A DNA stretch of 18,532 nucleotides from Flemingiibacterium sp964430755 (GCA_964430755.1 CAYSFT010000045.1:1-18532); one strand, 5' to 3'. Shown: positions 7,196 through 15,048, counted from the first letter of the stretch. The notes: generated from the sequence alone by a model not told the origin. Made by a program: numbers and translations.

Positions 7196-7957
7196 TTACC
7201 ACTTGGGAGCGTCTACGTATACCTCTACATAATCGGTGGTAAATTCAACTGTGGAATTTATTTCGATAAGCATATAGCCCTCGTGATATACCGATTCGGG
7301 GATTTCATAGGTCATAACTTTATTTTTTGTATAGACACCTTTACATCTTCCGATTCCATCAAAAGTGCAAAGCTGCGAGTTTACATATACAACCGGTGGA
7401 GTTTCGTCAAGCGTTCCAACATCTGTCGAGAACTTCAGATAAAGCTTGGTACCGTCGCTAACATCGCCGACAGGAACACGGAAGTAAGAAATTTCTCTCG
7501 GCGAAGCTGATACAGTCGCAGGCAGAGGCATTTCACCTTTTTTCCAAATCGCAGTGGTGTCGTTATAGCCAAGAATATGTCTGCGGTCAAACGTAAGCAG
7601 CTTTTCGGGAGAACCGAGTGAGGTGAGTACGTTCCAATAACCGGTCGGTCCCATGAGAGCGTAATAAGGCTCGTCTGTCACGATTCTGTCTTCGGGCGCC
7701 GGGAAAAGTTCATCGGAGTGCCACTGGAAGAAGTTGAAGAGGTATACCTTATCGGCTCCCTGAGAATATGCCTGATTAGCAAGACCTGCAAAGGTTTCGA
7801 TGCTGTGTCCGCCGGACTGTGCACCGATGTGGGACTTGTTGTTTGCATACTCAATGTTCATTGCAACCTCAACGCCGTGGGGATGCATGATGGAAGACCA
7901 GAGTCTTACGGGAATATCGTTGTCGTTGTTATCATATCTTGCACCGACGATGAGCAT
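7196..7957 (-). CDS. C-terminal fragment: second half of the glycoside hydrolase-like domain
   Basis: About 253 residues starting MLIVGARYDNNDNDIPVRLW, aligning from residue ~264 of the intact 514-residue neighbour to its end: HGVEVAMNIEY, SQGADKVYLFNFF, SPEKLLTFDRRHI, then the C-terminal beta domain ending VEVYVDAPKW. The first half of the barrel, including the counterpart of YGVELDYTRE with the candidate acidic residues, is absent. In frame upstream are only ~17 codons, including NEWEKVEFYV, which resembles a CBM strand (NHEWKHVIGSF in the preceding module). As it stands the fragment should be inactive. Its stop TAA is followed by a nine-base-arm hairpin. Confidence 0.72.
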   Translation of the reverse strand: MLIVGARYDNNDNDIPVRLWSSIMHPHGVEVAMNIEYANNKSHIGAQSGGHSIETFAGLANQAYSQGADKVYLFNFFQWHSDELFPAPEDRIVTDEPYYALMGPTGYWNVLTSLGSPEKLLTFDRRHILGYNDTTAIWKKGEMPLPATVSASPREISYFRVPVGDVSDGTKLYLKFSTDVGTLDETPPVVYVNSQLCTFDGIGRCKGVYTKNKVMTYEIPESVYHEGYMLIEINSTVEFTTDYVEVYVDAPKW

Positions 7958-7998
7958 ATCGAGTATAACGTAAAATTCAACCTTTTCCCACTCGTTGG

Positions 7999-9477
7999 TT
8001 ACGATACCTTATAGGTTGTGCCTGCTTTAAGTGTACCTATAACAATACGTGCGGAAATGTAGTTAAGTGCGCGGTCGCTTACAGTGATGTAACCGTTGCC
8101 CTTTTCGCCGGGATTCCATGTGAGGGTTGCTTCTCCGCCGCCTCCGTGCCAGCCTGTAAGAGCAGTTGCTTCATCGTTGAAGTTGCCTGCAGGGTAGAGG
8201 TTATCGTCGGAGGGAGCCTGCTTTCTTGTGATAACTACGTTGTCAAAGTCGAAGGATGCGACGTCCTGCGCCTCCTGACCACCCTTTATCTTGAGGATAA
8301 AGTTTGTGGAATCGACTGCGGTGAACGAGCCGATAACGTGTTTCCATTCGTGATTGATATCAAATTCGTTACCCCACTGGTTTGAGGGATCGTCAACCGT
8401 GATGGCAGTGTTGCCTGCATATGCACGGACGGTGATGCCCTCAAGCTCATCCGTTGTACGGATATCGAACGAAACGGTGTAAACCGCGCCCGGAATGAGA
8501 CTTATGAACGTATTGACTGCAACCTCGTCATAGTTGACCACGCGGTCTGTGAATGAGAGGTAACCGTTTCCGTTCTCTGATTTCCAGCTGATCTTTGCCT
8601 CCGGCATATTGGGAGCCCAATTGTATGTGCCCTCGATGTCAAAGCTTCCCTCGGGATAGAGGTTGTATCCGCCTTCGATGTTATCGGCGTTGATAACTGA
8701 GAGGTTTCTGAAGTCGAAGTCCTGCATGTAGAATGCAACGGCATCGCTGCAAACCTTGACGACAAGCTCCTGCTTCTTTGTGATTTCAAACAGGAACTCT
8801 GAATGGGTCCACTCGTTGTCTATCGAAACGGTGTTTGTTATACCGCCTGCGATCATACGGATCTTACCGTTTTCACCTGCATTCGAGGTGCGGAATTCAC
8901 CGGACATGATATAAATACCCGGTAAAATATCAGTGCCGGAATGATAAGTGAAGCCATACGAGGTATCCTTGATATTACCTGCACGCAGATAAGCACCGTC
9001 ATCATCTCTGTGGAATTCGAGCGACTGATCGCCAAACTCCCACTTGCGAACAGACTTTCTGATCGCATCATCCATAAGATTAAAGGAATTCTCGTCAACG
9101 GCATATTCTTTCTTTAAAAGAAGAAGCGTTATAACCGTGCCCATGTCGATATCTTTTGCAGAATAATATCTCTCAACAAGAGTTATCTCAATATCCTTGA
9201 ATTCGATATCGTCTGTAAAGGAAATGATAATATCTGTGGTGTTTATATCAACCATCGAGTCGATAACGAATGTCACTTCCTGCCAGGTGTCGTCAAGAGC
9301 GACGCTGTCTGAACCGTTTTCTGTCGTAAGTCCGGTGCTTGTGATAAGCGATGCACTGAGCTCTGCGCTGCCGTTTACTGCGCGGAAGCTTCCGGTGATG
9401 TGATGTACGCCGGGCTCAAGAGTGTAATCGGAAGCAGAGCCTGCGACAGGAGTTATTGCGTCAGCTCCGCTGTTCAT
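7999..9477 (-). CDS. Third fragment: module B3 and three further beta-sandwich modules
   Basis: It is in the same frame as the 9544-10959 fragment; coding homology actually begins upstream at the TAA (9543), so the ATG at 9477 is only the first usable start. It holds most of module B3 (ending IEFKDIEITLVERY), one unpaired module with LPGIYIMSGEFRTS, and two CBM4/9-like modules that are copies of each other: NLYPEGSF...GNGYLSFTDRVVNY...VYTVSFDIR and NLYPAGNF...GNGYITVSDRALNY...TYKVS. The second stops midway at TAA 7999, immediately after TYKVS, where the sister module continues for another ~75 residues. The truncation marks the frame change into the hydrolase fragment. Confidence 0.7.
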   Translation of the reverse strand: MNSGADAITPVAGSASDYTLEPGVHHITGSFRAVNGSAELSASLITSTGLTTENGSDSVALDDTWQEVTFVIDSMVDINTTDIIISFTDDIEFKDIEITLVERYYSAKDIDMGTVITLLLLKKEYAVDENSFNLMDDAIRKSVRKWEFGDQSLEFHRDDDGAYLRAGNIKDTSYGFTYHSGTDILPGIYIMSGEFRTSNAGENGKIRMIAGGITNTVSIDNEWTHSEFLFEITKKQELVVKVCSDAVAFYMQDFDFRNLSVINADNIEGGYNLYPEGSFDIEGTYNWAPNMPEAKISWKSENGNGYLSFTDRVVNYDEVAVNTFISLIPGAVYTVSFDIRTTDELEGITVRAYAGNTAITVDDPSNQWGNEFDINHEWKHVIGSFTAVDSTNFILKIKGGQEAQDVASFDFDNVVITRKQAPSDDNLYPAGNFNDEATALTGWHGGGGEATLTWNPGEKGNGYITVSDRALNYISARIVIGTLKAGTTYKVS

Positions 9478-9543
9478 TGTGGTGTAACGTGAAGTGAGCA
9501 GGTAGTCAACGCCGGGGTAATTGTAAAGATCAAGTGTGGCGCT

Positions 9544-10959
9544 TTAAAGAGTGATTCCGCTGCGAGTGAAGCACTCTGCATCTGCCACCATTTTGCTGTC
9601 GAGATACTCGAGAGTGAAGTTTCTGTAATTGATCGGTGAGAGATCTCCGTCGAAGACGAACAGGAATCCGTTTTCGTTGGGACGGAATTCGCCAACATTA
9701 AGAGAGTTAAGCTCAAACTCAATGATGTAAGAAGTCCACTCGGGAGCAACACTGTAAGCGGAGCTTCCGTTAGTATTGCTGCCATTGATATTCACGGATT
9801 TAACATTAAGAGTATTCTCGCCGCCGCGCACCCTCTGACCGACATAGGTAAGATAACCGTCAGAGTATGCCGTGCCGAGTTTTATTTCAAATTTATTGGC
9901 AGCATTGCTGTTGCTGGGATCGTTACGAATATCAAAGGAGAGTCTGTAATTGCCTGTTGACAGCTGATGTTTAGAATCCGGGATGAGGGAAATGTTCCAG
10001 TTTTTCTCTTGCTCGAAATCTCCGGAAGAACATGCTACATAATAAGGAATGGATTCCTCAACCGCAACGATTGCCGCACCGTTTGTACCCTCCCAATCCT
10101 CGAGAGTTGTGTAAGGTTCGGCGGTGACTTCGATGTTGCTGAACTCAACATAATCGACATCAGCAGCGAACACGAGAGCGTTCTTCTTCACGGTTTCGCG
10201 AAGATCAAGCGTTAAGGTGAATTTCTTCCATGCCGCACCGACCGGAACAGATGCAAGGTTAATTCCTGCATCCGAATTGATTCCCGAATCAACGGAGAAT
10301 GTTCCGTCGGCACTTGCACGGATTGTACCTGTGAATGTGTAAAGACCGGGAGCGTATTCCTTTTCGAATTTCGGAACGATCGTGTCGGTGCCCGAACCCT
10401 CAATAGTGTAATAGTCGGTGTAATTTACGTAAGTACCTACCTTTACGCCGTAAGCTGTGTCGCCGGATCTGTCGAATCTGTATTCGATCGAATCGCTTGT
10501 TTCGGTGTTCACAATAGAAACATCCTTGATGTTTACAGGATAATCTCTATAAAGGAAGAGAAGCTTGAGCTTGTAATTACCGTTTGATGTGAAATTGAGC
10601 TCATATGTCTCCCATTCGTCGGAAATTGCGGAATCATACTGTTTGCTTGCGTCGGCGGTGTTATTACCGTTACGTGATGCGCTGATAACTGTGGCTGTTG
10701 TACAGTTGGTATTTATGAGAGAATTTGCCGACGTTAAAGCGTTTACGCCGCCAAGACCTATCATTATTCTGTTTGCGCCGGATGCGTCAGGATCTTTACG
10801 GATCTTGAAGCTTACTTTATATGTGCCTATGGGAAGCTCGGCAATGTCGTAGCAATAAGCAGCATCGACCTCGGGCATATTCTCGGGATCTGCCGCGAGA
10901 TAGATATACTCCTCGGCGATATCGTATACGGTAAGCGCGCACCGTTGTCGCCTTGCCAA
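9544..10959 (-). CDS. Middle fragment: CBM-like modules A2-B2-A3 and start of B3
   Basis: Genuine coding starts near 10937 (ALTVYDIAEEYIYLAADP); the first ~8 residues of the open frame are out-of-frame overlap. It carries the rest of module A2, module B2 (from about SIEYRFDRSGDTAYG to YVEFSNIEVT), module A3 (from LEDWEGTNGAAIVAV) and the beginning of B3, then stops at TAA 9544 directly after RSGITL. The same frame continues past the stop with SATLDLYNYPGVDYLLTSRY, which aligns with the equivalent part of B1 and B2, so the stop is internal to a module. The fragment has no signal peptide of its own and no plausible start with a ribosome site. Confidence 0.7.
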   Translation of the reverse strand: MARRQRCALTVYDIAEEYIYLAADPENMPEVDAAYCYDIAELPIGTYKVSFKIRKDPDASGANRIMIGLGGVNALTSANSLINTNCTTATVISASRNGNNTADASKQYDSAISDEWETYELNFTSNGNYKLKLLFLYRDYPVNIKDVSIVNTETSDSIEYRFDRSGDTAYGVKVGTYVNYTDYYTIEGSGTDTIVPKFEKEYAPGLYTFTGTIRASADGTFSVDSGINSDAGINLASVPVGAAWKKFTLTLDLRETVKKNALVFAADVDYVEFSNIEVTAEPYTTLEDWEGTNGAAIVAVEESIPYYVACSSGDFEQEKNWNISLIPDSKHQLSTGNYRLSFDIRNDPSNSNAANKFEIKLGTAYSDGYLTYVGQRVRGGENTLNVKSVNINGSNTNGSSAYSVAPEWTSYIIEFELNSLNVGEFRPNENGFLFVFDGDLSPINYRNFTLEYLDSKMVADAECFTRSGITL

Positions 10960-11948
10960 TCATCGCTGAAGGCGTAAACGCTCTTCTGGGTGAAGACTAT
11001 ATCATCAAAGTCGAGAACTGCGCCGTCCGAGATCGAGATCGTGAGCTTATCGGCTGTAAACTTTTCCTGAATGTCAAGCTCGAGCTCAATGGCAGACCAG
11101 TTTGTACCGATATCGGTTGTTGCGGATACTGTTTCGGAAGGCAGCTCAATGGATGCTGTGAGCTTTGCCGCCTTGTCTGCACGGACCATTGCACTTACCG
11201 TGTAAAGACCTGCTCCGCGCTCGGATGAATCGCCGATATACTTGAGTGAGGTTGCGCCGGTGTCCTTTGTTGAGTAATACGAGGTCACAGGAACAATACC
11301 GGGACGGCTGACGCTGTTGCTTGTGGGATTCTTGGTAAACGAATAGCCGATATTTTCTATTTCTGCGCCGGTGGTGGGATCGACCTTGATTAAGGTAAAG
11401 GAATCGAGCTCAGCCTGACCGGGAACTGCGGCATATCGAGTGTCTGCGATGCCAAGTCCGAGAGTTCCGTTTGCGGTAACGGTAAATGTGGATTCGAAGG
11501 TAGTCCAGTCGTCACTGAGAAGATTATACTGAACTCTCGAGGCAGCTGTACCGTTGACCGTGGCGGAAACGACGGTTAATGTACTGCCGTTGCCTGCTCC
11601 GGCTGCGTTGATAAGGGTGTTGCTCGAATACCAACCGCCGAAGCCGATCATGAGTCTGTTTGTGCCGGAAATGTTACGTGCACGCAGCGAGAGCTTATAT
11701 GTACCTGCGCTGAGCTTTGCCACGTCAAACAGTATGTACTTTTCATCAGCCTGCATGGGGAGATTATTGGGATCAGGCTTGAGGATAAGGGCATCTTCAA
11801 CAACCATCCCTATTTCGCTGTCGATAGCGCCTGCCCAGCTTTCATTTTTTTCGCTCACAGCCGATGGAGCTGCGGTGAGCGCAAACGGCAGGCTCGATAT
11901 GACGAGCGATACCGTAAGAAGCCATGATAAGATCCGTCTTTTTTTCAT
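10827..11948 (-). CDS. N-terminal fragment: signal peptide plus first CBM-like modules
   Basis: Residues 1-26 are a Sec signal peptide: basic MKKRR, a hydrophobic core, and cleavage probably near ALTAAPS. Module A1 (from SWAGAIDSEI) and module B1 (from about IENIGYSF to DFDDIVFTQK) follow, then the start of A2 at DDWQGDNGA. After that the reading frame is wrong: the last ~30 residues (from RLPYTIS onward) are frameshift noise overlapping the next fragment, and true coding continues in that other frame from about 10937. The start is supported by a strong AGGAGG ribosome site. The modules look like jelly-roll carbohydrate-binding domains, inferred from the pattern of GTYKLSLRAR-type strands and FDDI endings; the ligand is unknown. 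Confidence 0.75.
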   Translation of the reverse strand: MKKRRILSWLLTVSLVISSLPFALTAAPSAVSEKNESWAGAIDSEIGMVVEDALILKPDPNNLPMQADEKYILFDVAKLSAGTYKLSLRARNISGTNRLMIGFGGWYSSNTLINAAGAGNGSTLTVVSATVNGTAASRVQYNLLSDDWTTFESTFTVTANGTLGLGIADTRYAAVPGQAELDSFTLIKVDPTTGAEIENIGYSFTKNPTSNSVSRPGIVPVTSYYSTKDTGATSLKYIGDSSERGAGLYTVSAMVRADKAAKLTASIELPSETVSATTDIGTNWSAIELELDIQEKFTADKLTISISDGAVLDFDDIVFTQKSVYAFSDDWQGDNGARLPYTISPRSISISRQIPRICPRSMLLIATTLPSFP

Positions 11949-11956
11949 AATTTATT

Positions 11957-11963
11957 ACCTCCT
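11957..11963 (-). promoter_or_regulatory. Strong ribosome binding site of the large modular gene
   Basis: AGGAGGT on the minus strand, eight bases before the ATG at 11948. It is the best Shine-Dalgarno match in the window. It lies 48 bases after the stop of the upstream ceramidase-like gene, supporting co-transcription. Confidence 0.75.
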
Positions 11964-12010
11964 AAAAAATTATTAATGTATAATTTTAGTAACCTTGATA
12001 TTATCCGTTT

Positions 12011-12697
12011 TTATTCTTTTTCGTTTTTCAGCGTGTTCAGATTGCGGATCGTTTCCTTGAAAAGATGATAATCCACATCGTCCGGATGCGGCTGTACATC
12101 TCTGACAGTGGAGCAGTTCACCTCGTATCCGCCATAGCAAAGCTGATCCTGCGTCGGGAAGTAGAGCTCCTGTCCGTTTATGTACGACAGTGAAATTACG
12201 TGAAGCGGATAGAAGAATTTGTTGAATGAATGATTGATACGCATATCAATTGCCGAAAAGAGCTCGTATGGGAAGGTTGCGAAAGCGACAGGTCCAATAC
12301 GGACTATCGTTTGCGGAACTTCCTTGTAATCCTTGTCTTCATAGCCGTTTTCATAGGAATCTATAACCTTTTTGTAGTGCGCTCTCAGCATTCCCTGCCA
12401 ATTGATGGCATCGGGAGCGATCGCCTCATATCTCGCCGTGGCTTCTTCATATGAAAGTCTTGGAAGAAGCGGAAGCTTCAGCATTGTGTGAACCGTTTCC
12501 ATTGTAACGGGAGTGAAATCCTTGATGTCATTGTAAATACGGAGAGCATCTTCCGACGCAATGCCTCCCATAAAATTAACGTCCTTGATATTACCTGTCG
12601 TTCCACCGCGTGGGATTCTGGGACCGGTATCACCGATCGCACCGTTAAAGAACGCACTGATGCCTCCCGTCACACTCGACAGAGCATCAACCATCAC
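12011..12697 (-). CDS. Ceramidase-like fragment, C-terminal part
   Basis: This 228-residue open frame overlaps the central fragment by four bases (GTGA), which mimics translational coupling. The homology is nevertheless continuous only if DWSGVMVDAL joins directly to GADHMSAE, so this is a frameshift, not a separate gene. It carries FFNGAIGDTGPRI, IVRIGPVAFATFPYELF and ISLSYINGQELYFPT, all normal family elements. It ends 62 bases before the ATG of the large modular gene. Confidence 0.72.
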   Translation of the reverse strand: MMVDALSSVTGGISAFFNGAIGDTGPRIPRGGTTGNIKDVNFMGGIASEDALRIYNDIKDFTPVTMETVHTMLKLPLLPRLSYEEATARYEAIAPDAINWQGMLRAHYKKVIDSYENGYEDKDYKEVPQTIVRIGPVAFATFPYELFSAIDMRINHSFNKFFYPLHVISLSYINGQELYFPTQDQLCYGGYEVNCSTVRDVQPHPDDVDYHLFKETIRNLNTLKNEKE

Positions 12698-13173
12698 GCC
12701 GGACCAATCTCGGCTGACATATGGTCTGCGCCTGCACAGGTACCGTGACAGCCGTATGAAACCAGGTTAGCCTTTATATCGCCATCCGAATTTTTAAATG
12801 AAAGGATCTTCATATACGGGTTGTAAGGACCCCAGGGACACTGTGAAAGTCTCGCCACATTTTCAAGGTCAAGATTTCTTCTGTTGACCGCAACATCGCT
12901 CTTGCCGATACCAAAGCCCATGGTGACCGCTTCCATATTATCAAGCGCTTCTCTGCTGCAGCGAATAACGGCAGGGTGGAAAATGTTTTCGTAATAGGGC
13001 ACATCAAAATCTCCGATTTCCTCAAGTGCAAACAGCGGAGGACCGGTGTGAGTGTGAGTTGAGGAAATTATAATATTTTCGAATGGGATACCGTATGTCT
13101 CCGCCATCTCACGTCGAAGCTTATCACACAGAGGTGTGGCTATTGCGGCAACGTCAGCGCACATCATAAGCAC
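12694..13173 (-). CDS. Ceramidase-like fragment, central part
   Basis: This 159-residue open frame starts at an internal GTG (VLMMCADVAAIATPL). It contains ISSTHTHTGPPLF, the signature around the metal-binding histidine and the nucleophile loop, the Arg/Asn-containing VAVNRRNLDLENV segment typical of the family, and YGCHGTCAGADHMSAE. It ends at a frameshift-induced TGA four bases into the next fragment. The stop immediately upstream (13186-13188) and the frameshift downstream mean it is unlikely to be a functional protein alone. Confidence 0.72.
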   Translation of the reverse strand: MLMMCADVAAIATPLCDKLRREMAETYGIPFENIIISSTHTHTGPPLFALEEIGDFDVPYYENIFHPAVIRCSREALDNMEAVTMGFGIGKSDVAVNRRNLDLENVARLSQCPWGPYNPYMKILSFKNSDGDIKANLVSYGCHGTCAGADHMSAEIGPA

Positions 13174-13335
13174 CTTCGTTTCCCCTTATGAGAAAGCGAG
13201 AGCTTTGACAAACAAATTATCATGAACAGCAACCGAAAAAATATCAGGTCGATAACCACAAAGACGTCCGCCCACTTCGGGAGTAATATCCGCCTGTGCT
13301 GCTCCTAAATACAGTTGATCGTTCAATCCGTTTTG

Positions 13336-13339
13336 CTCC
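13336..13339 (-). promoter_or_regulatory. Ribosome binding site supporting a TTG start of the ceramidase-like gene
   Basis: GGAG on the minus strand, nine bases before TTG 13326, which is followed at once by the family N-terminus NDQLYLGAAQADITP. A TATAAT lies a few bases further upstream and another near 13400, but neither has a convincing -35. Confidence 0.5.
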
Positions 13340-13535
13340 AATCATTATATAAAAATTTGCAGAAATGCGAGCGCTGTTCCCACGCCCGTCATCTTACACC
13401 ATTATTATAGCAGATTTCGTTTTGCAATGGAATATCATTTTTGGGCATTTATCTGTCAATTGTGATTTTTTGACGCTACTTGAACAGGAAGATCACAATT
13501 CCCAAGTTTGAAGCGAAGTCCTTTATGCACGCTGA

Positions 13536-13596
13536 AAAATAAAAGAAGATCCCCACTTTTGACTCCGGATTAAACGGGGTTATAAAGTGAGGATCT
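13536..13596 (-). terminator. Rho-independent terminator of the amino-acid permease gene
   Basis: Thirteen-base arms at 13547-13559 and 13584-13596 pair along their full length on the minus strand with one G-U pair, and are followed by TTCTTTTATTTTT. It lies about 60 bases after the permease stop and separates that gene from the operon downstream. Confidence 0.88.
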
Positions 13597-13656
13597 ATTC
13601 ATTGGCACGTCAGACCAAAAAAGATATCATAAATATAAGTCAAACATTATTTATAT

Positions 13657-14997
13657 TTACTCGCCGATTTTTGATTTATAGTATTTTTTAACAATGAGAT
13701 AAACAGGCAAACCAATCAGTGTAGCTATAATACTTCCAATTGATAATTTTGTTGCTGCTGCACCGGACCAGAAAATCTGACTCAAAATAACATAAATTCC
13801 ACTGATAATTGCAAGAATTGGAATAACGGGATAGAACGGTACTTTGTACTTTCTTTCGATTTCCGGATGTTTTCTTCTCCATGTCATAACTGCTGCAAAA
13901 GTAAGTGTATAGAATATCCAACACGAGAAGACAGCGAGATTTGTAAGCATATCAAATGTTCCGCCGATACAGAATAAGCAGCCTAAAACACCCATTAATA
14001 TAATTGAGTTCGCAGGAACATAGTTTGAATTGATTTTGCTGAGGGTTCTGCTGAACGGAAGTGTTTTTTGCTCTGCTAACTGATAGCACACGCGAGAACC
14101 TGACATCAAGAAGCCGTTCGCGGCACCGATAACTGAAATGATGATACCTATTTTTATTAAAGTACCGCCAAAATTACCAAAAATTTTCACAGCAACAGCT
14201 GCTGCAGGTGATTCTATATTCATAAGTTCACTTGCCGGCAGTACCCAAATATATGCAATATTGATTATGATATAGACAAGCATGATAATTGAAACGCCGC
14301 CAACAATAGCACGAGGCAAATCGCGGCCGGGATTTTTCATTTCGCCTGCTATCGCACCAACATTTGTCCAACCTTCAAATGCAAACAAAACCGCTAAAAG
14401 CGTTGAACCTAAAACCGCGCCTGCCTGCTTGCTTTCTGCTACCAAAGGGGTAACAATAGGATTTCCGCCCTCTCCGAGGATAAAGCCAAAGATCATAAGT
14501 ACAAACAACGGTATAAGCTTACAGATAGTAAACACAATCTGGAATCTTGAAGCAGATTTTGAACCTAAAACATTAAACACTACCAATATCGCAATCGAAG
14601 CCATTGCAATAGGAAGTGCATACTGCTCACCAACATAAACAGAAAGCTCATTACCTACTGTAACACCATAGCTTGCCAAAAATGCGGGATAAAAAATGAA
14701 TGTTTGCATCCAACCGGCTAAAAAACCTACCTTTTCGTTATAAACATCTGTAAGATAGGCTACCATACCGCCTGTGCGAGGAATCAGGATAGCAATTTCC
14801 GCAACGGTTAAAGCGGCAAAAATACTTGCCAAACCACCGATAATCCAAGCAATCATGCCCATACCCGGCGCACCGCCTGTTGCCTGATAAATAGCGTACG
14901 GCTTAAAGAATACACCGGCACCTATTACGCAGCCTACAACGATAGACATTGCAGACATAACACCCAAATTCTTTTTGAGCGCTCTTTTTGTTTCCAT
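13657..14997 (-). CDS. APC-superfamily amino-acid permease
   Basis: A 446-residue membrane protein with about 12 hydrophobic segments, the standard APC size. The first membrane segment carries the substrate-backbone motif VGCVIGAGVFFKP (about residues 21-33). Other family marks include the GG-rich AWIIGGLASIFAALTVAEIAI, IPRTGGMVAYL in the early loop, and the GWTNVGAIAGEMKNPGRDLPRAI cytoplasmic segment about residues 210-232. The pattern is closest, from memory, to LAT-like permeases such as serine/threonine exchangers; the substrate is not proven. It has its own consensus promoter with a leader of about 115 nt, and a strong terminator, so it is monocistronic. It is intact and more AT-rich than the operon downstream. 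Confidence 0.93.
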   Translation of the reverse strand: METKRALKKNLGVMSAMSIVVGCVIGAGVFFKPYAIYQATGGAPGMGMIAWIIGGLASIFAALTVAEIAILIPRTGGMVAYLTDVYNEKVGFLAGWMQTFIFYPAFLASYGVTVGNELSVYVGEQYALPIAMASIAILVVFNVLGSKSASRFQIVFTICKLIPLFVLMIFGFILGEGGNPIVTPLVAESKQAGAVLGSTLLAVLFAFEGWTNVGAIAGEMKNPGRDLPRAIVGGVSIIMLVYIIINIAYIWVLPASELMNIESPAAAVAVKIFGNFGGTLIKIGIIISVIGAANGFLMSGSRVCYQLAEQKTLPFSRTLSKINSNYVPANSIILMGVLGCLFCIGGTFDMLTNLAVFSCWIFYTLTFAAVMTWRRKHPEIERKYKVPFYPVIPILAIISGIYVILSQIFWSGAAATKLSIGSIIATLIGLPVYLIVKKYYKSKIGE

Positions 14998-15048
14998 AAA
15001 ACATTCCTCTTTCTTAAGTTTTATTTTTCTTCAGTCAATAATTGCCAA

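Larger units (their letters stand above)
7196..11948 (-). pseudogene. Large secreted multi-module (CBM-like) protein with C-terminal glycoside hydrolase-like domain, disrupted
   Basis: One gene reads from ATG 11948 (AGGAGG at 11958-11963) to TAA 7196 but is broken three times. A one-base loss near 10935-10940 (GCGCGC run) shifts the frame inside a module where the sister module reads NGAAIVAV. A TAA at 9544-9546 interrupts continuous homology in the same frame. At about 7958-8030 the frame changes again and sequence jumps from a carbohydrate-binding-like module to the second half of a TIM barrel. The protein began with a signal peptide and carried about eight beta-sandwich modules of 130-170 residues: three A/B pairs, one further module, then two CBM4/9-like modules starting NLYPEGSF and NLYPAGNF. 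The hydrolase domain is paralogous to the intact 514-residue neighbour. An intact ancestor would exceed 1,800 residues. It could be true gene decay or assembly error. Confidence 0.8.
12011..13326 (-). pseudogene. Neutral/alkaline ceramidase-like hydrolase, disrupted
   Basis: Homology runs over about 439 codons from TTG 13326 (GGAG nine bases upstream) to TAA 12011. The N-terminus reads LYLGAAQADITPEVGGRLCGY, the usual family opening. Then HDNLFVKALAFS is followed by an in-frame TAA at 13186-13188, after which GETKVLMMCADVAA continues in the same frame. The family's zinc and nucleophile region ISSTHTHTGP follows, then a second metal-type histidine in YGCHGTCAGADH. A one-base loss near 12709-12711 shifts the frame within what should read SAE/D-DWSGVMVDAL, and FNGAIGDTGPR (family QGAAGDxNP) and INGQELYFPT continue in the new frame. 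There is no signal peptide. The family hydrolyses N-acyl bonds of ceramide; bacterial homologs of this length are not all proven ceramidases. It is the first gene of the operon. Confidence 0.8.

Noticed and set aside
12694..12697. GTGA four-base overlap as translational coupling of two real genes
   Set aside because: The two products are consecutive parts of one ceramidase-family domain, and joining them in frame restores the family sequence, so it is a frameshift that mimics coupling.
9544..13188. Reassignment of TAA as a sense codon, because two TAA codons interrupt clear homology
   Set aside because: The aminotransferase, permease, phosphoesterase and both RM genes end at TAA in the expected places, and the same two broken genes also carry frameshifts. 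Local damage or error explains the pattern better.
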